In this document: positions 7,940 through 16,028 of the stretch, one piece after another
Layout: each line of letters begins with the position of its first letter
Numbering within the stretch: the stretch's first letter is position 1
Origin: Aquimonas sp002352135
GTDB taxonomy: Bacteria; Pseudomonadota; Gammaproteobacteria; Xanthomonadales; Xanthomonadaceae
Assembly: GCA_035440755.1 (NCBI GenBank)
Contig: DAORND010000014.1
Location: 1-45,321, forward strand
DNA: 45,321 nucleotides
Direction: 5' to 3'
Translations under genes and position numbers: made by a program
The notes under the pieces: generated by a model
What the model saw: only the letters and a program-made list of their open reading frames with translations
Told to the model about the DNA's origin: nothing
The model's database searches: none

Positions 7940-10438
7940 GTGATCGAGGTCAGCGGCTATCAGGTCATTGAGCAGATTGGGCGCGGCGGCATGGCGACGG
8001 TTTACCGTGCGCGTCAGGTGCTGCTGGATCGTGAAGTCGCGCTCAAGGTGCTGGCACCCGAATTGGCGCGCGACTCCGCGCAAGCTGCACGCTTCCTGCA
8101 GGAAGCGCGTGTGCTCGCCGCCATGCAGCATCCGGCCATCGTGCCGGTCTACGACGTCGGCGTGACCGACGCGGGCCTGCACTATTTCTCGATGCAATTG
8201 TTGACCGGTGGCGATCTGGCGCAACGCATTCGCGCGGGACTGCCGGGCGACAGCCTCTATCGCATCATCCGCATGCTCTGTGCAGCGCTGGGTTACGCAC
8301 ATTCACGCGGGTGCGTGCATCGGGACGTCACCCCCAGCAATGTGCTGTTCGACGCCAATGAGCGACCCGTATTGACTGACTTCGGCATCGCCAAAGCGGC
8401 GTTCGGCTCCGCCGGGCTGACCGCCGAGGGATTCAGCATCGGCACCAGTCGCTACATGAGTCCGGAGCAGGCGCGAGGCATGGCCGTCGATGCCCGCTCG
8501 GACATCTACAGCTTCGGCGTGATCCTTTACGAGATTCTGACCGGCCAGCCGCCCTTTCCGGGGACGGATGCGTTTGCGGTGGCGTACGCACACGTCAACA
8601 CGCCGATACCCCCGCTGAGCGAAGCACAGGCTCGCTGGCGGCCTGTCATCGAAGGCTGTCTCGCCAAAGCACCCGAACAGCGTTTCCCCAACTGTGCCGA
8701 ATTGCTGCGCGCCATTGATGTAGTGATTGGCAAACGTCCGGTCGAACACACGCCGATTCCACCACCAGCACGAACGGTCAGCGGCGGCACCGCGGCGGCG
8801 GCGGTGGCTGCATTGCCAACTCCCGCGACACCACCATCACCGGTACCGCCGCCGCGCGAAACCGTCGAACCAACCCGTATTCGCCCAGCCGTCGGCGAAG
8901 TGGTCACCGCACCAACCCGGGCGCAAGCGCCAATCAGCAGCCAACCCGCGCCTCCGACGAAGCCCACAACGGGCAATTCAACGCCATCGCCAGCGCGCTT
9001 GCTTGGCCTGCCAAGGTGGCTGTTGGGGTCCGCTTCTGCCTTGGCGCTGCTGCTCGTTGTCGGCGTGACCTGGTGGCTTGCCCGCCCGGAAGGCACGGCA
9101 GAAACCGGAGCGCGCCTGACGGCGACATCACCCGCTGCCGTCAGCGCCGAAACGAACTCTGCAAGTCCACCGCGTCGACCACCGGAGACCAGCCTGGATC
9201 GCATCGGTCTTGCGGAGGCCGAAGCCCGCGACGAAAGCAACAACGACAGCGCTGAAATCGAGCAGGTCGCCGAGAGTATCGCTTTGGACAGCCTGCCGAC
9301 GGTGCGCGACCCGGTGATCGATTTTCTCGCCATGGGCCGCGCGAACCTTGAGGCAGGACGCTGGGTGGAGCCGCCGCAACGCAATGCGTTGGACCGTTGG
9401 CGTACGGTATTCCTCATTGAGGCGGACAACGCCAACGCCATCGACGGATTGCGGTCGTTGGCGGACGCCTGCGCCGACAAGGCCGAGACCGAGCGCGCCG
9501 ACATCCCGGCCTGGTTGAATGGCCTGGATTGCCTGCGCAAGGTCGCCGCCAGCCATCCCGCACTGCAAGACAATGCAAGCCGCGCTGATACGCTGCTGAA
9601 GCAACGTGAAGAAGAACTGCTTCAGCAAACCGAGCAAGCCATTGCGCAATGGGATCGCACGGCGGCCGAACAGGCGCTGCAAACCCTAACGGCCATCGGC
9701 AGCAGTCACCCACGTTTGACGGCATTGCAGAAAACCACACTCGGACTCGGCGAGCCCGGCTATGCCTTCCACGACACCCTCGGCAACGGGCACGCCGGAC
9801 CAGCGCTGCGCGTCGTCCGTCCGGACCTGGCGATGACCGAGCGCGAAATCACCGTGGGTGAGTTCGCGCAGTTCTGGCGTTCTGCCCAGCGCGCACAGAT
9901 CGAACTGCCCAGCTGCCGCGACCGCGAGTCATTCTTCCGCAGCAGCAAGAGCCGCACGTGGCAGGCGCCGGGGTTCACCCAGGACGACAGCCATCCCGTG
10001 GTCTGCGTCAATGTGGCGATGGCCGAAGCCTATGCCGACTGGCTTGGTCAGCAGACCGGACAGCGTTACCGATTGCCCTCCCGTGCCGAACTGGGCGGAC
10101 TACTGCCGAAGCGCTCTGCCTGCAGCGACAACCGGCGGGACGCCCAAGCACATCGTGGCTGGGAAGCGCGCGACGCGGCGAATTGTGACGATGGCGCGGC
10201 ATGGACACGTCCAGTCAGTGCTGGCACGACCGGCGCCCACGGGCTGCGTGGACTGGATGGCAATGTCCGCGAATGGCTCAGCGACTGCGCCAACAGCCAG
10301 TGCTCGGAGCATGTTGCTCTGGGCGCAAGCTGGTACTCCGCCGAAAGTGAAACGTTGACCGCAGGCTTTGCAGCCGAGCCGGGCTTCAATACCATCGGAA
10401 TCCGTCTGGCGCGGGAAATCCGTGCGCCGGCGCGTTGA
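7940..10438 (+). CDS. Transmembrane Ser/Thr protein kinase with extracytoplasmic FGE-like domain
   Basis: An 832-residue protein with three parts. Residues 7-265 are a bacterial Hanks-type kinase: glycine loop GRGGMATV, lysine 36 in VALK, glutamate 55, catalytic loop HRDVTPSN (aspartate 129, asparagine 134), DFG at 147-149 and YMSPEQARG. The usual lysine of HRDxKxxN is threonine here. Residues 270-355 form a Pro/Thr/Ala-rich linker, and 360-380 a single membrane segment. The outer part ends in an FGE/SUMF1-like domain (about 605-826) with TEREITVGEFAQFW, YRLPSRAEL and GLDGNVREW. The end of that domain reads GASW then NTIGIRLA where active FGE enzymes have GFRC, so the catalytic cysteines are missing and it is probably a binding or sensor domain; six other cysteines may form disulphides. 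I use GTG 7940, which has AGGGTGG before it, over an in-frame TTG at 7898. The FHA gene follows 50 bases later. Confidence 0.85.
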   Translation: MIEVSGYQVIEQIGRGGMATVYRARQVLLDREVALKVLAPELARDSAQAARFLQEARVLAAMQHPAIVPVYDVGVTDAGLHYFSMQLLTGGDLAQRIRAGLPGDSLYRIIRMLCAALGYAHSRGCVHRDVTPSNVLFDANERPVLTDFGIAKAAFGSAGLTAEGFSIGTSRYMSPEQARGMAVDARSDIYSFGVILYEILTGQPPFPGTDAFAVAYAHVNTPIPPLSEAQARWRPVIEGCLAKAPEQRFPNCAELLRAIDVVIGKRPVEHTPIPPPARTVSGGTAAAAVAALPTPATPPSPVPPPRETVEPTRIRPAVGEVVTAPTRAQAPISSQPAPPTKPTTGNSTPSPARLLGLPRWLLGSASALALLLVVGVTWWLARPEGTAETGARLTATSPAAVSAETNSASPPRRPPETSLDRIGLAEAEARDESNNDSAEIEQVAESIALDSLPTVRDPVIDFLAMGRANLEAGRWVEPPQRNALDRWRTVFLIEADNANAIDGLRSLADACADKAETERADIPAWLNGLDCLRKVAASHPALQDNASRADTLLKQREEELLQQTEQAIAQWDRTAAEQALQTLTAIGSSHPRLTALQKTTLGLGEPGYAFHDTLGNGHAGPALRVVRPDLAMTEREITVGEFAQFWRSAQRAQIELPSCRDRESFFRSSKSRTWQAPGFTQDDSHPVVCVNVAMAEAYADWLGQQTGQRYRLPSRAELGGLLPKRSACSDNRRDAQAHRGWEARDAANCDDGAAWTRPVSAGTTGAHGLRGLDGNVREWLSDCANSQCSEHVALGASWYSAESETLTAGFAAEPGFNTIGIRLAREIRAPAR

Positions 10439-10488
10439 TTGGCCAACACCACCAACCTCTTTTTCTCGACTCGACAGGCAGACCCTCC

Positions 10489-11277
10489 ATGAAGCTGATC
10501 TTCCCCAATGGTGAACATGGTGCCGTGTTGCTCAGCGCCGGACGCAATCGGCTGGGTTCCAGCGAACAGGCACTGATCCGACTGCAAGCGGCGGGCATCC
10601 AGGCAGAGCACTGCGAGCTGGAGTTGTCTGGCAGCACCGTCACCGTGCGCCTGGGTGCTTCGCATGGCGTGGTCAGCGTGAATGGTCAGACGGCCGTGGA
10701 TGGTCATGTGCTGCATCCGGGCGACGCGTTCGCCGTGGCGGGCGTCGCTTGCCGGCTGGTGGCGGTTGAACGCGCTGCCTCCGTGTCAGCGCCGAAGCCC
10801 GCACAGGTCGATGACAGCGGGGCAACCCGTGTACGCGCTGCGTTGCCCAAGTACGTGCTGCGTGGCGTGTCTGGCGCGACCTTCGGCAAGACCTTTCCGG
10901 TGGTTGCTCCCACTGTCATCGGTCGCCAACACGATTGCGACATCGCCATCGCCAGCGAGGAAATCTCGCGTCGCCATGCGCAGGTCAAACCCACACCTGA
11001 TGGTCTATTGGTCGAAGATCTGGGGTCGTCCAACGGCACCTACATCAATGGTTCGCGAGTGCAGAGCGGACTGCTGAAGGCAGGCGACGAACTACGTCTG
11101 GATGCAGTGCGCTTCATGCTCGTCGTGCCAGGAAAAGAGATCCCCAGTGCCGCCCCCTCTGCGCCCGCAGCGGCCGCCGCGCCGAAAGAAAGCGCAGGCA
11201 AAGGCGGCCTGATTGCTGGCGTGGTTATCGGCGTCGCCGTGATCGCCGCGGCCGTCTATTGGTTTGCACTGCGCTGA
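10489..11277 (+). CDS. Tail-anchored double FHA-domain protein
   Basis: A 262-residue protein. Residues 1-95 look like a degenerate FHA domain, with GRNRLG near 19 and VSVNG near 62 but no phosphopeptide-binding serine in the usual place. Residues 120-215 are a complete FHA domain: GR at 145-146, SRRH at 160-163 and SSNGTYING at 180-188, the residues that bind phosphothreonine. An Ala/Pro linker leads to a single C-terminal hydrophobic segment (241-260), so the FHA domains face the cytoplasm. It follows the transmembrane kinase on the same strand and is the obvious phospho-dependent partner. A TR(V/I)R motif occurs between the two FHA domains and again in the kinase linker. The ATG at 10489 begins the first FHA strand; a longer in-frame start overlaps the kinase stop. 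Confidence 0.8.
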   Translation: MKLIFPNGEHGAVLLSAGRNRLGSSEQALIRLQAAGIQAEHCELELSGSTVTVRLGASHGVVSVNGQTAVDGHVLHPGDAFAVAGVACRLVAVERAASVSAPKPAQVDDSGATRVRAALPKYVLRGVSGATFGKTFPVVAPTVIGRQHDCDIAIASEEISRRHAQVKPTPDGLLVEDLGSSNGTYINGSRVQSGLLKAGDELRLDAVRFMLVVPGKEIPSAAPSAPAAAAAPKESAGKGGLIAGVVIGVAVIAAAVYWFALR

Positions 11278-11310
11278 CCCAGCGCGCGGAATGCGCTTCG
11301 CCTGCTGCGA

Positions 11311-12705
11311 TCACCGCACAGGCGCCATCTCCAGCGTGCGCAAGTATGGCGGCGAACCTGGATAGGACAGACCGGTCAGCAGACTCCAGCCAGCCTTGGT
11401 CAAGGCGCGTTGCGCAGCAACGCTGATCTGGCCATTGCTGATGACGCTGCGCTGCGGGTGCGACCAGAGTGCTTGTTGACCAAACCAACGCGCAGTGTCG
11501 GCGGTCCAGCTCAAGAGGTCGACCGGCAAAGGCAGGATGCGCTCGCCATCTGCCGTTTCAAAGCTGAGCACCGCGCCCAAACCCATCCATCGACCTCCCG
11601 CGACGCGCTCGCCGAGGTAGGCTTGTGTGAGTTTCAGTGTGTTCACCACGTAACGCGCCTCCACCTCGTTCTGCGCCATCAGTGCGGTTTCCAGCACATC
11701 GCTGCAGCCGGCGGAAAGGTCCATCTCGGCAATTCGATCCGTCAACTCGGTTTGCAAGGTAGGCGAGAAGCGAGCGAAATTCAGGAACTGGTAGCGCAGT
11801 TCCCCATCCACACAATGTGGCGCCAAGGCTTCGTCGTTGCGTCGCCGCAAGTCCTCGGGTGGCAGCTCCAATACCACACGATTGACGGTGCTGGCGGTAT
11901 CCAGGGTGGCGCTGACCAACGGATCCAGCAGACTCATCGCCTGACCAATGCCGAGCTTGCCCACGGTCGCTGACCAAGCCAACCGATCAAGGCGCTCGCG
12001 CAACAGCGGATTGCCCGAGTACGGATCAACACCAAGCCTCGCCGCCAGCGCGCGTTTGGCCGCACCGAATCCCAGCTCGCTCTTGGCCAGTCGCCCGACT
12101 TCTTCGCTCAGGTTTCCGAACCAACTGTCTTCTTCCGTCTCTGGTCTGCGTGTCGCGGTCAGCGGCGCATCGGCAGCGTCGTAGGGCGATCCGTCGTGAC
12201 TGATGCGCTGATCTGCCCGCGAACCGAGCCGCTTGGCCTGTTGCGCCAGCTTGATCGCCCGTTCGCTGAAAAAACGCCAGATGCCGCCGGGCAGCCCGCG
12301 TAGCGTGGTTTCCGGCTCACGCGCGACATTCACCACCGCACGCACGGGGGCCGCCACGGCCATCGCACCGCTCTTCACCAAGGCTTCCGTGACCGATTCA
12401 CTGTAAAGCGCTTCCAAGGCGGGAATTTCGCTCACCCGGATGGCCAGCAGTTCCACACTCTCGGCACGCAACTCACCCCAGCGCGTTTCGATGACAAAGC
12501 TGGCCTGGAACCCATGCACCGTCGCGCTAGGGCGAACCCGGTATCCGGGCCCATTCAACAATGCCGGGATGACCAGATCCGCGGCCGCCAGCGTCGGTTC
12601 CGACTCGAAGTTCCCGGTCTCGGCAATCGCCTCGACCACCGCCTCATCGCCCGCCCAAGCCGTCGCCATGGCCACACCCAGGCAACAGGCGCAAAGCACT
12701 CTCAC
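11311..12705 (-). CDS. Exported protein of unknown function coupled to tdh
   Basis: I do not recognise this 464-residue protein. It opens with a short basic start and a hydrophobic, cysteine-rich signal peptide (MRVLCACCLGVAMATAWAG), so it is probably periplasmic. The rest is helical in character, with many Ala/Leu/Arg stretches, an acidic DSWFGNLSEEVGRL segment near the middle, and two later cysteines (HCVDG and GCSDV) that could pair. No repeat, membrane segment or catalytic motif stands out. The start is taken as the GTG that overlaps the tdh stop as GTGA; a longer frame from 12732 would put extra polar residues before the signal peptide. The overlap implies translational coupling to threonine dehydrogenase, though no functional link is obvious. 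It is convergent with the FHA gene, 33 bases apart. Confidence 0.75.
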   Translation of the reverse strand: MRVLCACCLGVAMATAWAGDEAVVEAIAETGNFESEPTLAAADLVIPALLNGPGYRVRPSATVHGFQASFVIETRWGELRAESVELLAIRVSEIPALEALYSESVTEALVKSGAMAVAAPVRAVVNVAREPETTLRGLPGGIWRFFSERAIKLAQQAKRLGSRADQRISHDGSPYDAADAPLTATRRPETEEDSWFGNLSEEVGRLAKSELGFGAAKRALAARLGVDPYSGNPLLRERLDRLAWSATVGKLGIGQAMSLLDPLVSATLDTASTVNRVVLELPPEDLRRRNDEALAPHCVDGELRYQFLNFARFSPTLQTELTDRIAEMDLSAGCSDVLETALMAQNEVEARYVVNTLKLTQAYLGERVAGGRWMGLGAVLSFETADGERILPLPVDLLSWTADTARWFGQQALWSHPQRSVISNGQISVAAQRALTKAGWSLLTGLSYPGSPPYLRTLEMAPVR

Positions 12706-13736
12706 AGCCAACTGCACACCACCTTGCCGCACTGACCGGACTCCATCAGATCGAACCCGCGCTGAAATTCATCAATTGGCAGCTGATGCGTCAGCACCTT
12801 CTGCAACGGAAAACCGGTCAGCACCATCTGGGTCATCTTGTACCAGGTCTCATACATCTTGCGACCGTAGATGCCTTGCAAGGTCAGGCCCTTGAAAATG
12901 ATCCGGTCCCAATCGATACCCGCACCCTTGGGCAGGATGCCCAGCAGGGCGATCTTGCCGCCGTGGTACATGCAATCAAGCATGTCGTCGAAGGCGCGCG
13001 GATTGCCGCTCATCTCCAAGCCCACATCGAAGCCTTCCATGTGCAGGTCTTTCATCACCTCTTTCAGCGAGGTATGCGCGACATTCACGACGCGTGTCGC
13101 GCCCATGTCGGCAGCCAGTTTCAAGCGGTAGTCGTTGACGTCCGTGACCACCACATTGCGTGCACCGATGTGCTTGCAGATACCCGCCGCGATGATGCCA
13201 ATCGGCCCGGCACCGGTGATCAGGACATCCTCGCCGATCACGTTGAACTCCAACGCGCAGTGCGCGGCGTTGCCATAGGGATCGAAAAACGCCGCCAGCT
13301 CGCTGGATATCTGGTCGGGAATCGGCCACAGATTGGAGGCGGGCACCGCGACATACTCGGCAAAGGCACCGTTGCGATTCACCCCGATGCCCACCGTATT
13401 GGGGCAAAGATGCTGTTTGCCCGCACGGCAGTTGCGACAGACACCGCAAACGATGTGGCCTTCCGCGCTGACCCGTTGCCCCACCTGGTAGCCGGTGACT
13501 GCGTTGCCCAGTTCGACAATGCGACCGACGAACTCGTGCCCGATGACCAAACCTGGACGAATCGTGCGCTGACTCCACTCATCCCACTTGTAGATGTGCA
13601 GGTCGGTGCCACAGATCGCGGTCTTCTCCAGCTTGACCAGCACCTCGTTGGGACCGATCTGCGGAATCGGCACTTCCTCCATCCAGATGCCCTTGCTGGC
13701 CTCACGCTTCACCAGTGCTCTCATCAGATTGGCCAT
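12702..13736 (-). CDS. tdh: L-threonine 3-dehydrogenase
   Basis: A 344-residue zinc-dependent medium-chain dehydrogenase that oxidises L-threonine to 2-amino-3-ketobutyrate with NAD. It matches E. coli Tdh closely: TAICGTDLHIYKWDEWSQ with the catalytic zinc cysteine, GHEFVG, the structural zinc loop CGVCRNCRAGKQHLC, GVNRNGAFAEY, FDPYGNAAH, the cofactor loop GAGPIGI, and EGFDVGLEMSG. It acts in the cytosol, normally with the ligase Kbl, which is not in this window. I chose the ATG at 13736 because GGAG precedes it at good spacing; the frame can be extended by three codons to a GTG at 13745. It is divergent from the glycosyltransferase gene and its stop overlaps the start of the next minus-strand gene. 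Confidence 0.95.
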   Translation of the reverse strand: MANLMRALVKREASKGIWMEEVPIPQIGPNEVLVKLEKTAICGTDLHIYKWDEWSQRTIRPGLVIGHEFVGRIVELGNAVTGYQVGQRVSAEGHIVCGVCRNCRAGKQHLCPNTVGIGVNRNGAFAEYVAVPASNLWPIPDQISSELAAFFDPYGNAAHCALEFNVIGEDVLITGAGPIGIIAAGICKHIGARNVVVTDVNDYRLKLAADMGATRVVNVAHTSLKEVMKDLHMEGFDVGLEMSGNPRAFDDMLDCMYHGGKIALLGILPKGAGIDWDRIIFKGLTLQGIYGRKMYETWYKMTQMVLTGFPLQKVLTHQLPIDEFQRGFDLMESGQCGKVVCSWL

Positions 13737-13855
13737 TGCTACCACTCCACAGGCGGGGGCGCGCAGTATAGAACCGCCGAGCTGAGTCGAACCCTACGGG
13801 AGCTCATTGCCGGTGCAATTGCCGCCGCAGAGATCACTCGCATACCCTGCGACGC

Positions 13856-15961
13856 ATGAGCACCTCCACGTCTCCGAGTATTGAACTTGCCGAGTCCCTG
13901 CTACGTCAGGGTCGATGGCGACAGGCCAGTGACATGGCGCGGCTTAGTTCGGGCGATCCACAAACCGCGCTTCGCGCACGGATCGTGCTCGCCAATGCGG
14001 CGATGCAACTCGGGGAACATGCAGAAGCCGTCATCCATTTCCGCGCTTTGCAGGCCGCCATGCCGACCCATGCAGGTGTTCGCGCTGCGCTGTCGATGGC
14101 CATCAACAATGTGGGCGCGCGCCATTGGCAGGCGGGCGATAAAGGGCGAGCGGAAGACTGCTATCGCGAAGCACTCGGCGTGAACGAACGCAATGCGACG
14201 GCATGGTTCAACCTGGCCGCACTGTTGCATGCGCGCCGCGAATTCAGCACCGCCGCCGACGCGTATGCGGCCTGTTTCGAGGCCGCACCAGAGCACTTCG
14301 AGGCTGGCTTGCAAGGTGCCATCTGTCAGCGACTTCGTGGCGAAGCAGACGAAGCTCGACGTCGCTTGGCGCAAGTCGAGATTGCCCGTTGCACCCCCGA
14401 GCAGGCCCTACGGCTGGGAATGGAATGGATGCAATTGGGCGACCCGACGCGAGCCAACGCCGCGCTCGCGACGGGCCGCGCAGAAGCGACTCCACCGCAA
14501 TGGCTGCAACTGGCACGATCTGCGGTGGACTGTGGCGATGTCCTTACTGCGCGCCAGAGTGCCAGAGCAGCCTGTCAGCGCAGCGATGATGTGCGAATCC
14601 AGCTCGCATCCTCGCTCGTCGCCTCGCTCGTCTTGCCCAAAGTTCCGGTAGATGTCCATGAGATCGCCCAGTCTCGCGTCGACTTTGCGGCCGGATTGGA
14701 CCAATTGAGCAGCACCTGGAATGCCCAGCGACTTGCTCATGGCGGTGCCACGCTGGACGATCTCGCGCACCGCCATATGGAGCTCGCCTATTTCGGCGAA
14801 GACGACTTGCTGCTCGCGACCCGGTTTGGTGACTGGTATGCCGATGCAGCCGCGACGCTGGCGAATCTGCCCGCGCTGCCGCCTCCCGTGTCTGGACGGA
14901 TCGCGTTGGTATCCGCGCATTGGATGCTGGGCACCGTGGCAGCCTATTTCGGCAGTTGGATTCAAGCGCTGCGTGACGCGGGCTGGGAAGTCGATCTGGT
15001 CCATCTTGATCAGGCCACCGACCCGCAGACCGACGCGCTGGCGGCTTCCGCCAGTCATTTTCTGCACCTGCCAGGACCACTCGACAGCGTGGTCCGCGCG
15101 CTTCGCGAACGCGCACCAGCGATCATCCTCTATCCTGAAATCGGGCTGAGCCCGCGTGTTCACGCCCTGGCCGCTTTGCGCCTTGCGCGAACGCAGATTG
15201 CCGCGTGGGGACACCCCGTCACCAGCGGCCTGCCGACCATCGACTTCTGGCTGAGTTGCGCGGAGATGGAGCCCGCCAGCCCGCAGCGACACTATCGTGA
15301 AACGTTGCAGCTGCTGCCGGGTCTTGGCACCTGCTATCCGATACCGACACGGGTGCCCGTCACAACCAGATCCGACCTCGGCTTACCTCAAGGGCGTCAC
15401 CTGTATGTCGTTCCCCATGCCGCGGTCAAGATTCATCCTGACTTGGACACCTTGCTCGTTCGAATTGCAGCAGGCGATCCTCTGGCGCAATTTCTGCTGT
15501 TTGCCGACGGAACACCCGCGCTCACGGTCCGCCTGCAACAACGGCTCACGCGCTGCTTCGACACAGCCAAACTTCAGTTGACTGACCACGTGCGATGGCT
15601 GCCGCGCGCCAATCCGGAGCAGTTCCGAAAAATCCTGGGGGTGAGTGACGTGATGTTGGACGCGGTGCGGTTCTCGGGTGGCAATACCTCGCTGGACGCC
15701 ATCGCGCAGGGATTGCCGTTGGTGACGCTGCCCGGTGAATTCATGCGTAGCCGACAGTCGGCCGCCATGCTGAGGCGATGCGGCGTACCAGAACTGATTG
15801 TCGCGACCCCCGACGACTATGTGGCCACTGCGGTGGACATCGCGTGCAACGCAGATCGCGCACGGGATTTGCGCCAGCGCTTGCACCACGGCGCCGCCGG
15901 GCTGTTCGACGACCCGCAGCCACTTGCTGCGTTGCTGAACTGGATTTCGCAACTGCGCTGA
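13856..15961 (+). CDS. TPR protein with GT41-like (O-GlcNAc transferase-type) domain
   Basis: A 701-residue soluble protein. Residues 8-260 form TPR-like helical repeats (for example AWFNLAALLHARREFSTAADAY). Residues 345-700 resemble the GT41 family of SPINDLY/OGT glycosyltransferases: WGHPVTSGLPTIDFWLS at 451-467, a VKIHP lysine at 525 that fits the UDP-binding lysine of OGT, and FSGGNTSLDAIAQGLPLVTLPG from 606. The first catalytic-domain strand reads VSAHWMLGTV where the family usually has a histidine in an S-x-x-F-x-x-H-x-x type motif, so the usual catalytic histidine may be shifted or absent. It could glycosylate protein or be a relative with another role. It is 67 bases upstream of folC on the same strand. 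Confidence 0.75.
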   Translation: MSTSTSPSIELAESLLRQGRWRQASDMARLSSGDPQTALRARIVLANAAMQLGEHAEAVIHFRALQAAMPTHAGVRAALSMAINNVGARHWQAGDKGRAEDCYREALGVNERNATAWFNLAALLHARREFSTAADAYAACFEAAPEHFEAGLQGAICQRLRGEADEARRRLAQVEIARCTPEQALRLGMEWMQLGDPTRANAALATGRAEATPPQWLQLARSAVDCGDVLTARQSARAACQRSDDVRIQLASSLVASLVLPKVPVDVHEIAQSRVDFAAGLDQLSSTWNAQRLAHGGATLDDLAHRHMELAYFGEDDLLLATRFGDWYADAAATLANLPALPPPVSGRIALVSAHWMLGTVAAYFGSWIQALRDAGWEVDLVHLDQATDPQTDALAASASHFLHLPGPLDSVVRALRERAPAIILYPEIGLSPRVHALAALRLARTQIAAWGHPVTSGLPTIDFWLSCAEMEPASPQRHYRETLQLLPGLGTCYPIPTRVPVTTRSDLGLPQGRHLYVVPHAAVKIHPDLDTLLVRIAAGDPLAQFLLFADGTPALTVRLQQRLTRCFDTAKLQLTDHVRWLPRANPEQFRKILGVSDVMLDAVRFSGGNTSLDAIAQGLPLVTLPGEFMRSRQSAAMLRRCGVPELIVATPDDYVATAVDIACNADRARDLRQRLHHGAAGLFDDPQPLAALLNWISQLR

Positions 15962-16028
15962 GCACCATCGATTGCGTCAAATCGACAGCCTGCCTACCCT
16001 GCACGCCCGCGATGTCCTCGATGCCACC

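Noticed and set aside
12786..13859. 357-codon plus-strand frame opposite tdh
   Set aside because: It is antisense to a fully conserved threonine dehydrogenase and its sequence matches no family that I know.
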